Source: UBA966 sp046350355 (GTDB taxonomy: Bacteria; Planctomycetota; Phycisphaerae; Phycisphaerales; SM1A02). From it: a stretch of 64,000 nucleotides of DNA. A model generated the notes under the pieces. It was not told where the DNA came from. It saw only the letters and a list, made by a program, of their open reading frames with translations, and did no database searches. The stretch spans positions 558,001 to 622,000 of the forward strand of contig JAXMAN010000001.1 of NCBI GenBank assembly GCA_046350355.1, in the 5' to 3' direction. Both the position numbers and the translations under genes were made by a program. This document shows, piece after piece, positions 28,799 to 38,039 of this stretch. Position 1 is the first letter of the stretch. The number at the start of each line of letters is the position of its first letter.

Positions 28799-29020
28799 GT
28801 GACTGACGTGGAGTGCTTCGCGCGAGTAGACCTCGGGACGGAGACGCGCGCATGGGGCACGCGCTACGTCGACGACGTCGTGCTGCACCGCGTGGACGCC
28901 AACGCCGACGGCGACTTCGGCGACGCGGGCGACGGCGCCCGGCACCACCTGACGGACGCGCAGTTCAGCTCGGTGTGCCTGGTGGACGACGCGGGCGTGG
29001 TGGCGGAGCGGGTGCCTGCT
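28799..29020 (+). pseudogene. Rhs/YD-repeat core remnant
   Basis: This fragment is clearly more G+C rich than its neighbours. It reads RAWGTRYVDDVVLHRVD, then ARHHLTDAQFSSVCLVDDAG and VVAERV, which is the canonical planctomycete Rhs core pattern (WGtrYvDd.vlr, then a DA..SV.alvD..G.VverY block). The expected YtpYG continuation is absent and the sequence breaks into unrelated, lower-G+C DNA. It is therefore the truncated end of a former Rhs gene. Confidence 0.6.
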
Positions 29021-29169
29021 GCGTTGGGTCGTTGGCTTGAGTGCGCCCGAACGACGCTCGTGCGGTCTCGGCGACGATCTCGGGAACCCGGGCCAATTTC
29101 TGATTTGCGGACATCAGCCTCGGTCTCGGGCGTTTCAATCGAAGGGAACATGGCATGAGGAGCACGCCG

Positions 29170-30183
29170 ATGCGCCGAGGACGATTCGCCCGTGCATGCC
29201 GATCACGGATGCTCCTCTTCGCAGTTTTCTGTGCCCCCGTGGTTGGGTGCGATGAAGGACCCCACGCGCCTGGCCACGATCAGCGCCCTTCGGCGGGATC
29301 TCTCGAATCGAAGGACCGTTCGGGAGTTTCGTTCGAACGAGCGGCAGACGACTCATCCACAATCGCTGGCGCCGATGAGTGGGAGCGCCAGATCGCAAGT
29401 GCGCAGATCTTCTGGGTGGATGCGCCGAGCGGTGAGGTCGGGCGCTCTCGCGAGGTAGAGGCGTTCAAGAATCTGATTTTGCTCGATGATGCGATCGCTC
29501 GCTTCGATCGAATTGCGGTCGCCCCCAGCATGACCGGTCGGCTATACGCCTTGTGCGCCTTCCAGTCGCTGGATCGGCATCGTTTCGACGCTCTCTTCGC
29601 GGCGCTCGTCCGCGTGGAGTCGACAGTCAACGTGGAGGCTGCGGGGGTTCGAGCCCCTTACTTGGTCCGCGAGCTCGCCGTGATGATCTCGCGGGATGGA
29701 TGGGACGGGCTTCCCCGCCTGATGGCGCCCCCTGCAGTCGGTGAGAAACTCGGAACTCTCACGCTGCACGATGGAAACGGGCTTGAGGGCTTCATGGAGT
29801 TCCATGTTCTGGCAAACGGAGCATGCGTGGTTCGCTCTATCCAGCCGCCGGGGGCAGGGCAGATCGGGATGCAGGAGCGTCGTTGCGTCATGAACTTGAG
29901 CCCGGGGGAGATTGACGAATTGCAGCTGCTGCTCGATCGGCATCGGTTCTGGGCGCTACGGCAAACCAGGCGCCTGGGAGAACCGGACGAGAGCATCGCC
30001 TCAATCACGGTGAAATCTAAGTCTGGACTAGAGCATCGGGCTTCCAAGTGGCATTCGGACACCGATGCGGACTTCGATTCGATCATTGACGGCATACGGA
30101 GCAGGGCCATTCGTGCGCTAAGGGAGCCTCCGGACTACGAAGGGGAGTATGAGTACTCCTGGAAGCCCGGCGGAGGTTCCTGA
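29170..30183 (+). CDS. Lipoprotein with DUF6438-like C-terminal region
   Basis: A 337-residue protein. AGGAG 7 nt before ATG 29170 supports that start; ATG 29155 is an alternative. The signal ends LLFAVFCAPVVGC. A low-complexity Ser/Asp linker leads to a helical region (EVEAFKNLILLDDAIARFDRI). The C-terminal 130 residues (GTLTLHDGNGLEGFMEFHVL, LSPGEIDELQLLLDRHRFW, ESIASITVKSKSG) resemble small lipoprotein domains of the DUF6438 kind. It directly follows the Rhs remnant and could be a displaced tip or immunity-type protein, but this is inference. Confidence 0.6.
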   Translation: MRRGRFARACRSRMLLFAVFCAPVVGCDEGPHAPGHDQRPSAGSLESKDRSGVSFERAADDSSTIAGADEWERQIASAQIFWVDAPSGEVGRSREVEAFKNLILLDDAIARFDRIAVAPSMTGRLYALCAFQSLDRHRFDALFAALVRVESTVNVEAAGVRAPYLVRELAVMISRDGWDGLPRLMAPPAVGEKLGTLTLHDGNGLEGFMEFHVLANGACVVRSIQPPGAGQIGMQERRCVMNLSPGEIDELQLLLDRHRFWALRQTRRLGEPDESIASITVKSKSGLEHRASKWHSDTDADFDSIIDGIRSRAIRALREPPDYEGEYEYSWKPGGGS

Positions 30184-30462
30184 ACGTTTCCACGATCCCC
30201 GAGGAAGTGCGGTCAGTCGGGTCGATCAGCGGGTGAGATTCGTCGTCGACAACCGCCTCCCGCAGCGAGGCGCTGGTTGAGGCAATCTCGCGGTCGCTCC
30301 CGGCCGTCGTGGCGGCGTTTGGGGGAGGGCAGCGGGTGGTCGAGATCGGTTGATCGCAGCGGCAAGGTGGGCGGACGCGCCTATCCAACGCGACAGAGGG
30401 GTCTCTCGTTCGCGAAGGCACTCGCAAGCCAACTCGCCTGATCGAACCGCGCACTGCCCGAC

Positions 30463-31311
30463 CTATCGCGCGGGCGGCGCCGCGGCGGGTGGAACTGGCG
30501 CGGCCGGTTTCTCCGGCGCTGCCGGCGCCACCGGCGCCGTCGTCGCCGCCGCCGCGCGCAGCGGCGGGAGCTGCGCCTTCGCCATCGCGGCGTCGAGCGC
30601 GGCGTTCCAGGTGGGGAGCTCCTTCGAGAAGCGCGCGAGCAGGGGCGCGGGGTCGCCCTCGACGACGGCGCGCTCGATGCGGTCGTCCTTGGCGATCTCG
30701 TCCACCGCGGTCTGGCCCGCGGCGACGATGCCGAAGATCGGCAGGTCCAGGTCCCAGCGGGACTGCTCCTTCGTGGTGATGAAGAAGCGCGTGGGGATCG
30801 CGGAGACGCCGTCGCTGGACTTCTGCAGCGCGACCTTGCCCGCGTCGTCGAAGCGCAGCTTCGCGTTGAACTCGCAGCGGACTCGGTAGCCGGGGTCGAA
30901 GTTGTGGACCGGGCCCGCGCTCTGGCGCAGTACGCGCGTCCAGTCGTCGAAGCTCGCGCCGTCGTAGGCGCCGCGCTGCACCAGGTTCACGAAGCTGGCG
31001 CAGATCATGGGCGCCTCGCGCACCATCAGCCGGATGCGGATCGAGCCGCGCACGGTGTCGAAGCGGACGAAGAGCTCGGTGTCGGCGGCGCGCGCGGGCG
31101 GGGGCGGCGGCGTCGCGGGCGGCGCGACGGCGGGCGGCGTCGCGGGCGCGGGCGTGGGCTTTGCCGGCGGCGTGTCGGGCGTCGTCGCCGGCGGCGTGCC
31201 CGCCGGCGGCTCCGACGCGCGTGCCGCGTTCGTCGGCGCGAGGCACGCGGCGGCGGCGAGGGCGCCCGCGCAGAGGATCGCGCGCAGCAGTGCGATGGGA
31301 TGCGTCGTCAT
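30463..31311 (-). CDS. Exported cyclophilin-type peptidyl-prolyl isomerase-like protein
   Basis: A 282-residue protein. An N-terminal hydrophobic stretch with CLAP gives a signal peptide, possibly a lipoprotein. A Pro/Ala-rich linker of about 45 residues precedes the cyclophilin-like domain (residues about 75 to 240): FVRFDTVRGSIRIRLMVREAP, CASFVNLVQRGAYDGASF, IPTRFFITTKEQSRWDL and PIFGIVAAG. The typical catalytic Arg-Phe-Gln triad is not conserved, since QGGD-type motifs are missing, so isomerase activity is doubtful. A Pro/Ala tail follows. Its ATG overlaps the upstream stop by 4 nt (ATGA). Confidence 0.75.
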   Translation of the reverse strand: MTTHPIALLRAILCAGALAAAACLAPTNAARASEPPAGTPPATTPDTPPAKPTPAPATPPAVAPPATPPPPPARAADTELFVRFDTVRGSIRIRLMVREAPMICASFVNLVQRGAYDGASFDDWTRVLRQSAGPVHNFDPGYRVRCEFNAKLRFDDAGKVALQKSSDGVSAIPTRFFITTKEQSRWDLDLPIFGIVAAGQTAVDEIAKDDRIERAVVEGDPAPLLARFSKELPTWNAALDAAMAKAQLPPLRAAAATTAPVAPAAPEKPAAPVPPAAAPPAR

Positions 31312-32825
31312 GGGCGTGCTCCGGGGGCGGCGTCGCCGCCGGCGGGGGCGCCCTCGCCCTCCTCGCCGGGGGCGGGGGGCAGGTGCGCGCCCGCGCCGAT
31401 CTCCTGCAGGCGCGCCTCGATGCCGCGGCGGCGCCAGTCGGCGGTGCGGGCGTCGGCGTCGATCGCGGCCAGGCGCTCGTCGAAGATCGGCATCACGCGC
31501 GGATCGGCGCCCGCGGCCTGCTTCATCTGCAGCGCGAAGGAACGCACCAGCGTGCGCCGCTTGCCCAGCAGCTCCAGCAGCGCAAGCTGCGACTGCAGCG
31601 CGCCCACGAGCTGCTCGGGCTCCGCGCCAAGCTGCGTCTGCGCCACGAGGTCGTCGAGCGAGCCCGCCGCGCCCGCGCGCTTGGAGAGCTCGCGGCGCGT
31701 GCCCTCCAGGCGGCGCGTCAGGTCCAGCTCCAGCGCCGCCAGCGGCTCCGCGAGCGCGGGCTCCGCCATGGCGCGTGCGCGCGCGACCGCCGCCTCGAGC
31801 TGCCGCTCGAGCGTGAAGAGCCAGGGCCAGAGGAGCTCGTCGACGCTGCTTCGGATGCGCGCGGAGGCCTCCTGCGGCAGCGCGCGCAGCAGCGCGGCGA
31901 CGCCCTCGCGGCTGGCGGCGGCGAGCTCCGCCTCGCTGGCGCGCTCGCGCGCGGCGAGCGTCTCGAGCGCGCGGCTGCGCTGTTCGCGCAGGGCGGGCGC
32001 CGCGGAGACCTCCCACGCGGGGCCCCATTCCGCCAGCAGGCGCGCGCGCTCCAGCGCGACCGCGCCCAGCTCGCGCCGGCGCGCGGCGATCGCCGTGGCC
32101 GCGCGCGACCACGCGCGCTCGAGCTGCGTCTCGACCGCGACGCGCTCGGCGCCCGCGAGGCCGCTTTCGTCCAGGAGGTCGCTGAGGCGGATGCCGGCGG
32201 CGGGATCGATCGTGGGCAGGTCGTCGCGGTCGCGCACGCGCTCGAAGCCGAGCACCACCGGCGTCACCGTGCCGCTCCCGGTCCGCAGCGGCGCCAGGCG
32301 GCGCAGCAGGTCCGCGTCGGCGGAGGCGAGGGTCTCGCGCCAGGCGGCGCTCGACTGCAGCACCGCGACCAGCTCCGGGCCCGCGGCGGGCTCGAGGTTT
32401 CCGGTGGTGCCGCCGCCTTCGTACGCGCTGCCCAGGCGCGCGCGCACCGCGGTGGTCGCGCGCGTGTAGGCGTCGGCGGTGGCGCGCTCGTAGGTGGAGA
32501 CGATCGCGTCGACGGCGGTCTCCGCGTCCTTGCCCGCGCCCAGGCGCTGCGCCATCGTGCGGATCTCCTCGGGCAGCAGCGGCGGCGGGACCAGCTCGGC
32601 GAGCATCTCGCGCTCGGCGGACTCGCGCAGGGCGGCGCGGCCGCCGCGGTCGGGGTTCGCGTCGTCGCCGTGCGCGCCCGCGCCCGTCGCCGGATGCGGC
32701 GCGGGCGCCCCCGATGCGGGCGTCGCGGCGCCGGGGCCCGCTGCGCCCGCGGGTGGCGTCGTCGCCGGCGCACCGGCGGGCGCGCCCTGCAGGGCGAGGA
32801 GGGCGATGAGCGCGGCGGCGTTCAC
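31308..32825 (-). CDS. Exported helical/coiled-coil protein, unknown
   Basis: A 505-residue protein from GTG at 32825, chosen because MNAAALIALLALQGAPAGA is a signal peptide and a TATCCT hexamer lies 8 nt before it. A Pro/Ala/Gly linker (residues 20 to 60) is followed by about 400 residues of Ala/Leu/Arg/Glu-rich helix, likely coiled coil (ERAWSRAATAIAARRRELG, RALETLAARERASEAELAA). No known family. The downstream cyclophilin-like gene is translationally coupled, so both may act together in the envelope. Confidence 0.65.
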   Translation of the reverse strand: MNAAALIALLALQGAPAGAPATTPPAGAAGPGAATPASGAPAPHPATGAGAHGDDANPDRGGRAALRESAEREMLAELVPPPLLPEEIRTMAQRLGAGKDAETAVDAIVSTYERATADAYTRATTAVRARLGSAYEGGGTTGNLEPAAGPELVAVLQSSAAWRETLASADADLLRRLAPLRTGSGTVTPVVLGFERVRDRDDLPTIDPAAGIRLSDLLDESGLAGAERVAVETQLERAWSRAATAIAARRRELGAVALERARLLAEWGPAWEVSAAPALREQRSRALETLAARERASEAELAAASREGVAALLRALPQEASARIRSSVDELLWPWLFTLERQLEAAVARARAMAEPALAEPLAALELDLTRRLEGTRRELSKRAGAAGSLDDLVAQTQLGAEPEQLVGALQSQLALLELLGKRRTLVRSFALQMKQAAGADPRVMPIFDERLAAIDADARTADWRRRGIEARLQEIGAGAHLPPAPGEEGEGAPAGGDAAPGARP

Positions 32826-33059
32826 TGTGGACGAGGATATCCCGGCGGGGCGAGGCACTTTCCCGGACGCGCGGCGCCCGCGGCCCGCGCGCGCAGGCGC
32901 CGCGCGGTGCACGCGCGGGTATCGTCATGCGCGATTCGCCGTCGGCGCGCGTGCCGTGCAGGAACCCCGTGGCGGATCCCCGCGCTTTCCACGCTCCGCC
33001 TGGAGCGGCGCCGGGGTCCCGGTTCCAGCGGACGCGCGCAGGCAGGAGTGAGATCGCAC

Positions 33060-33641
33060 ATGGGCATCGGCTTGTTCGCGATTCTTGGCATCGTGGCCGT
33101 CGTGGTGGTCGCGGTGATCGCCGTTGTGGCCTGGGGCATCGGCGTCTACAACGGGCTCACGCGCGCGCGCATTGCCGCGCAGGGCTCCTTCAGCAACATC
33201 GACGTGGAGCTTCGCCGCCGCCACGACCTGGTCCCGAACCTGGTGAACACCGTCAAGGGCTACGCCGCGCACGAGAAGCAGACGCTCGAGGGCGTCATCT
33301 CCGCGCGCGCCGCCGCGGTGCGCCCGAACCAGTCCATCGAGGAGCGCCTGCAGTCGGAGCAGGGCCTCACCGCCGCGCTGGGCCGCCTGATGGCGGTCGC
33401 CGAGGCGTACCCGGACCTCAAGGCCAACCAGAGCTTCCTGCAGCTTCAGGGCGAGCTCTCGCAGATCGAGAACCGCATCGCCGGCGCGCGCGGGGGCTAC
33501 AACAGCTCCGCGGAGACCTACAACGCGCTGGCGCGGCAGTTCCCCGGCCTCATCGTGGCGCGCCTCTTCGCCTTCGCGGACATGCCCTTCTTCCAGGTGG
33601 ACGATCCCGCGCAGCGCAACGCGCCGCAGGTGCAGTTCTGA
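33060..33641 (+). CDS. lemA: LemA family protein
   Basis: A 193-residue protein. One N-terminal transmembrane helix (FAILGIVAVVVVAVIAVVAW) and then the conserved LemA core: VYNGLTRARIAAQGSFSNID, RRHDLVPNLVNTVKGYAAHE and LQGELSQIENRIAGARGGYN. The role of LemA is unclear; it is a widespread membrane protein with a helical cytosolic or periplasmic domain. An AGGAG lies about 11 nt before the ATG. The usual partner TPM-domain gene is not adjacent. Confidence 0.95.
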   Translation: MGIGLFAILGIVAVVVVAVIAVVAWGIGVYNGLTRARIAAQGSFSNIDVELRRRHDLVPNLVNTVKGYAAHEKQTLEGVISARAAAVRPNQSIEERLQSEQGLTAALGRLMAVAEAYPDLKANQSFLQLQGELSQIENRIAGARGGYNSSAETYNALARQFPGLIVARLFAFADMPFFQVDDPAQRNAPQVQF

Positions 33642-33683
33642 TCCCGCGCGCGCGCGGCCCCCGGCCCGCGCCAGGAGCCGTGC

Positions 33684-34715
33684 ATGGCGCGTGAGCGCAT
33701 CGTCTCCGCCGCGGAGCAGGCCGCCGACGCCGAGCAGGCCACGGGCGCGCTGCGTCCGTCGCGCCTGGACGAGTATGTCGGCCAGCGCGAGCTGGTCGAG
33801 CGGCTGCGCATCGCCCTCGAGGCGGCGCGCTCGCGCGGCGAGCCGATGGAGCATGTGCTGCTGCACGGTCCGCCCGGCCTGGGCAAGACGACGCTCGCGC
33901 ATGTGATCGCGGCGGAGATGGGCACGCGCGCCTACGTGACCAGCGGCCCCGCGCTGACGAAGGCCGCCGACCTCATCGGCACGCTCACCAAGATGCAGGC
34001 GCACGATGTGCTCTTCATCGACGAGATCCACCGCCTGCCGACCGCCGTCGAGGAGTACATCTACCCCGCGATGGAGGACTTCCGCATCGATTTCACCGTC
34101 GACAGCGGGATCCACTCCAAGGTCGTGACCGTCGGCCTGCGCCCCTTCACGCTCATCGGCGCGACGACGCGCTCGGGGCTGCTGACGCAGGCGCTGCGCA
34201 CGCGCTTCGGGATCGCGCACAACCTGGGCTTCTATCCCGCGCAGGACATCGTCGCGATCCTGTCGCGCGCGACGCGGCTGCTGAAGATGCCCGAGCTCGA
34301 CGCGCGCACGCTCGAGGCGCTCGCCTGCCGCAGCCGCGGCACGCCGCGCGTGGCGCTGCGCCTGCTGCGGCGCGTGCGCGACTACGCGGCGGTGCGCGCG
34401 GGCGGACGGCACGACCGCGCCTGCGTCGACGGCGCGCTCGCGCTCGAGGGCGTGGACGAGCTCGGGCTGGACGACCTCGACCGCCGCTACCTGCGCACGC
34501 TCGCGGGCGTCTACGCGGGCGGGCCCGCGGGCATCGAGGCGGTCGCCGCCACCCTGGGCGAGGACGCGCAGACGCTCGAGGATGTCGTCGAGCCCTACCT
34601 GCTGCAGATCGGCTTCCTGGCGCGGACGCGGCAGGGTCGGCGCCTCACGCCGCCGGCCTTCGCGCACCTGGGGATGGAGCCGCCCGCGGCGTCGGGCGCC
34701 GAGCTGTACGCGTAG
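33684..34715 (+). CDS. ruvB: Holliday junction branch migration helicase RuvB
   Basis: A 343-residue AAA+ motor that drives branch migration of Holliday junctions with RuvA. Walker A is HGPPGLGKTTLAH (Lys68), Walker B VLFIDEIHRLP, then IGATTRSGLLT (sensor 1) and the C-terminal winged helix ending RTRQGRRLTPPAFAHLG. AGGAG lies 7 nt before the ATG. ruvA and ruvC are not next to it, in contrast to many bacteria. Confidence 0.98.
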   Translation: MARERIVSAAEQAADAEQATGALRPSRLDEYVGQRELVERLRIALEAARSRGEPMEHVLLHGPPGLGKTTLAHVIAAEMGTRAYVTSGPALTKAADLIGTLTKMQAHDVLFIDEIHRLPTAVEEYIYPAMEDFRIDFTVDSGIHSKVVTVGLRPFTLIGATTRSGLLTQALRTRFGIAHNLGFYPAQDIVAILSRATRLLKMPELDARTLEALACRSRGTPRVALRLLRRVRDYAAVRAGGRHDRACVDGALALEGVDELGLDDLDRRYLRTLAGVYAGGPAGIEAVAATLGEDAQTLEDVVEPYLLQIGFLARTRQGRRLTPPAFAHLGMEPPAASGAELYA

Positions 34716-34748
34716 CGCCGCCGCGGCGCGCGCCGGGTCCCCGGAGGC

Positions 34749-37700
34749 TCACCGGTTGATGAAGGGCATCGGCGCCGCGCTGCCGCCGGTGTCGCCGATG
34801 CGGATGTTCAGGCCGCCGAAGTACTGCCCCTGGATCGCGTCGTAGCCGAAGGTGGCCAGCAGCGTGAAGTCGGGCATCTCGCGCGCGAGGTTGAAGCTCA
34901 CCAGGCGGAAGTCGTTCTCCTTCAGGTCCCAGGTGGGGACGAAGGAGGCCTTGTAGGTCTTGCCGATCTTGTAGTCGATGCCGCAGGCCAGCAGCGCGTC
35001 GGAGATGTACGCGGTGTCGGGGGCGTAGTTGTTGATCGCGCGGTATTCGATGAAGGTGCTCACGTCGGGCGAGTGCTCCATCGTCATGCCGATGGAGCCG
35101 CGCGAGCCCTGCGAGAGCCCGAAGGCGCCGCTGCCGAAGTCGGGAAGGTCGTCGTCGAGCAGGTAGACCAGGCTGCCCGAGAAGTACATGGAGTTGCTCG
35201 CGGCGAGCTTGAAGCTGCCGTAGGCGTTGCGTCCCCACTGGCTGAGCTCGGGGCGCCAGTTGAAGTACTGCGGGAAGGGGCTCTGGCGGTACTTCGCGCC
35301 GTCGGTGTAGGTGCGGGCGAAGCCGTCGCCGCCGCCGTTCCACATCACGCCGATGTCGACGGTGAGCCAGTCGACGGACTGCCAGTTGCCGGGACCGCCG
35401 CGCATCGTCTGCAGCTTGTGGCGCATGCCCGCCTGCACGACCGAGCCGCCCGTCGCGCCCTCGATCTCCTGGTCGTAGATGGCGTAGGCGCCGTTGGGCG
35501 TGCTGTTCCAGCCAGCCCAGCCGTTCAGGTACGGCGTGAAGACATGGCGCAGCCGGTGCAGGTCCAGCGCGGCGATCTCCACCGTGTCGTAGTTGGCGAC
35601 GATGTCCGCGCTGCTGCGGAAGCCCGCGGAGACGAGGAAGCGCAGCCGGTCCGCGCGCGAGTCGTAGTCGCCGGGATTGCCGTTCACATAGCCGTAGACG
35701 TTGCCCGCCGCGAAGGGGGTGAACTTCCACCCCTGCTCGCCGAAGGGCATCGCGATCTCCTGGCGCGTGTAGATGCGCGTCCACGCGTCGTCCGCGTACC
35801 CGGAGGACTCGTAGAGCTTCTGCAGCGACGTGTCGCGCGTGAAGACCGAGCCGTCGGGCAGGATCTGGTTCAGCAGGTTGAAGGTGTTGTTCTTGACGCC
35901 GGTGGTGTTCTCGCTGCCCTTGCCGAACCGCAGCGCCATCAGGTTCGCGCTGTACTCCTGCTGCCAGGTGATGGAGTCGCCGAAGAGGCTGTCGCCCATG
36001 CGCTTGTAGGCGGCCTCGGGGTACTTCTGCACCTGGTAGGGGCGCGCCGCGAGCTGGCTGCCGCTGGTGATCACCGCGTTGGTCGGCACCGAGAGCAGCA
36101 GCGACGCCTCGGAGCGCTCGTCGGCGCTCACCAGGTAGGCGCTCGTCTCCTTCTGGAACTTCGAGGCGAACTCCTTCTGCCGCCAGACCTGCATGAAGCT
36201 CTCGTCGCTCACGTAGGAGCCCTGGAGCTGGAGCGCGGTGCTGTCGGTGAGGTGCAGCGTGTCGTCGATGGAGAGCAGCCCGCGGAACTCCTGCCCGGGG
36301 CGGACGTCCTTGCCCGCGGAGGTCTGCTCGAGGTTCTGGAAGTCGTAGATCGCCAGGACGTCCAGGTTCGCGCCGTAGAACTTGCCCTTCACGCCGCCGC
36401 CCAGGCCGTAGTTGGTGTACGCGAGCGTGCTCAGCGTCAGGTCCGTCTTCGGCGGCGGCTTCAGGCCCAGGAGCGAGTACAGGTCCCAGCGCGTCTCGAT
36501 CTGCGCGCCGGTCTTCTGGTCGTAGTTCACGCCGATGCCGCGGATGGGGATGTTGATGTCCCCCTCGCTCTCGAACCCGGGCATCCAGAAGAAGGGCGTG
36601 CCCTGCGTGCGCAGCGTCACCTGGCTGCCCTGCACGACGGTGGTCGGCGCGCCCTCGTCGTCGACGGTCTTGGTGATCGTCGCGCGCTCGAGGCCGACGG
36701 CCAGGTGCGGCTCGAAGAACTCGCTCGTGCTCACGAGCACCTTGTCCGCCTGCCACTGCTCCTGCGAGTACTGGCGCAGCTCGGTCGCGCGCGCCACCAG
36801 CGGCGGGCCCTTGCGGCTCTGCTGGCGCAGGACGCCCTCGACCATCGTCGCGCGGTTGGCGGCGAGGTCGTAGTACGCGCGCTTGGCGCGCACCGTGTAC
36901 TGGAAGTCGGTCGCGCCGACGTCGCCCTCGAGGTAGATGCCCGCGACGTCGCGCGCGTCGACCTCGGTGGCGCCCGCGCGCAGCTTCTCCAGCGTGCCGG
37001 GGACCAGGAAGATCACCACGCGCTCGGCGTGCATCTGCAGCGCGCGCACCGAGCGGCCCGGGGCGCGCGGCATCACGTCGAGCGTCGCGCCGCGCGTGAG
37101 CGCGATGGTGTCGGTGCGCGCGTCGATGTCGATGCGCTCGGCCGCGAAGGCGACGAGGCTGTCGGGCTCGACGATCGGCGTCGCGCCGGTGCGCACGGGC
37201 GCGTCGCCCGGCGTCGGCGGCGGGGGCTCGCCCAGCGGCGCGGGAAGCGCGGGAACGGGGCCGGATCCGGGGGGCGCGGCCTTGGGCATCGGCGGCGCGG
37301 TGGGTCCGCCGGGGCGCGGCTTGCGCGCGCGCGTGCTGCCGCTGCCCTCGACGGTGGCGGCCTCGACCGCCGCGGCGACGCTCGGATCCGCGGGCGCGAG
37401 GTCGCCGACCTTCAGCGGCGGCGGCGGCGGCGGCACGGGCGGGCGGCTCACGGCGGGGAAGGAGCGCAGCGCGGGCGGCTGCGCCGCGAGTCCCAGCAGG
37501 TACGCCTGCAGGCGCGCCTCCGCGCGGCGCAGCGTGCCGTTGGACTCGGGCTCGGTGGGATCGACGAGCACCGAACGCAGGACCGTCTCGCCGGTGGTGC
37601 TCGCGGTCACGAAGAGGTTCGTGCCGCTGGCGCCCAGGCCCGCGGCCTTCGTGGGCTCGCTGGTCTCGGGGAACCAGATCGCGATCTGCGTGATCAGTCC

Positions 37701-38018
37701 CTTGGCGCTGGGGATGCGCTCGATCCAGACGACCGCCTCGTCGGCGTAGAAGTCGTAGGAGCCGACCTGGATGTTGACCTTCTCGGAGAGGTAGATGCGC
37801 TGCGTGCTGTCGACCTTCCAGGTCCACGCGCGCGTCGACTTCAGGATCAGCGGCCACTTGCCCGGCTCGACCGGCAGCACGAATCCGCCGAGGCGGTCGC
37901 CCGTGATCGGCGCGCCGGTGACCTGCGCCCCCGCGCCCGCCGCCAGCGTGCCCGCGAGCGCCACCGCGAGCGCGGCGGCGCGCCGGAACGCACGGGTCTG
38001 CCTGGTGGGGCGCGGCAC
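34749..38018 (-). CDS. LptD/OstA-like outer-membrane LPS-assembly protein
   Basis: A 1089-residue protein starting at GTG 38018, with a signal peptide (ALAVALAGTLAAGAGAQ). The N-terminal third contains OstA/LptA-like beta-jellyroll segments (YLSEKVNIQVGSYDFYADEA and FAAERIDIDARTDTIALTRG) separated by a Pro-rich linker at about residues 190 to 270. From about residue 440 it is beta-barrel-like, with PFFWMPGFESEGDINIPIRG, the family hallmark region, and a long series of amphipathic strands. It would insert lipopolysaccharide or a related lipid into the outer membrane. It is longer than the E. coli protein because of the linker. A minus-strand TAGCCT (38026..38031) lies 7 nt before the GTG. Confidence 0.82.
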   Translation of the reverse strand: MPRPTRQTRAFRRAAALAVALAGTLAAGAGAQVTGAPITGDRLGGFVLPVEPGKWPLILKSTRAWTWKVDSTQRIYLSEKVNIQVGSYDFYADEAVVWIERIPSAKGLITQIAIWFPETSEPTKAAGLGASGTNLFVTASTTGETVLRSVLVDPTEPESNGTLRRAEARLQAYLLGLAAQPPALRSFPAVSRPPVPPPPPPLKVGDLAPADPSVAAAVEAATVEGSGSTRARKPRPGGPTAPPMPKAAPPGSGPVPALPAPLGEPPPPTPGDAPVRTGATPIVEPDSLVAFAAERIDIDARTDTIALTRGATLDVMPRAPGRSVRALQMHAERVVIFLVPGTLEKLRAGATEVDARDVAGIYLEGDVGATDFQYTVRAKRAYYDLAANRATMVEGVLRQQSRKGPPLVARATELRQYSQEQWQADKVLVSTSEFFEPHLAVGLERATITKTVDDEGAPTTVVQGSQVTLRTQGTPFFWMPGFESEGDINIPIRGIGVNYDQKTGAQIETRWDLYSLLGLKPPPKTDLTLSTLAYTNYGLGGGVKGKFYGANLDVLAIYDFQNLEQTSAGKDVRPGQEFRGLLSIDDTLHLTDSTALQLQGSYVSDESFMQVWRQKEFASKFQKETSAYLVSADERSEASLLLSVPTNAVITSGSQLAARPYQVQKYPEAAYKRMGDSLFGDSITWQQEYSANLMALRFGKGSENTTGVKNNTFNLLNQILPDGSVFTRDTSLQKLYESSGYADDAWTRIYTRQEIAMPFGEQGWKFTPFAAGNVYGYVNGNPGDYDSRADRLRFLVSAGFRSSADIVANYDTVEIAALDLHRLRHVFTPYLNGWAGWNSTPNGAYAIYDQEIEGATGGSVVQAGMRHKLQTMRGGPGNWQSVDWLTVDIGVMWNGGGDGFARTYTDGAKYRQSPFPQYFNWRPELSQWGRNAYGSFKLAASNSMYFSGSLVYLLDDDLPDFGSGAFGLSQGSRGSIGMTMEHSPDVSTFIEYRAINNYAPDTAYISDALLACGIDYKIGKTYKASFVPTWDLKENDFRLVSFNLAREMPDFTLLATFGYDAIQGQYFGGLNIRIGDTGGSAAPMPFINR

Positions 38019-38039
38019 GCGCGGCAGGCTACGAGAAAG

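Noticed and set aside
29640..29675. tRNA T-arm-like GGGGGTTCGAGCCCC
   Set aside because: It lies inside a good lipoprotein reading frame, and no acceptor, D or anticodon arm can be built around it.
30184..30462. Possible protein remnant in the 279 nt between the last island lipoprotein and the cyclophilin-like gene
   Set aside because: One minus-strand frame stays open but reads as Arg/Ser/Thr-rich sequence without motifs. It is most likely intergenic or unrecognisable debris.
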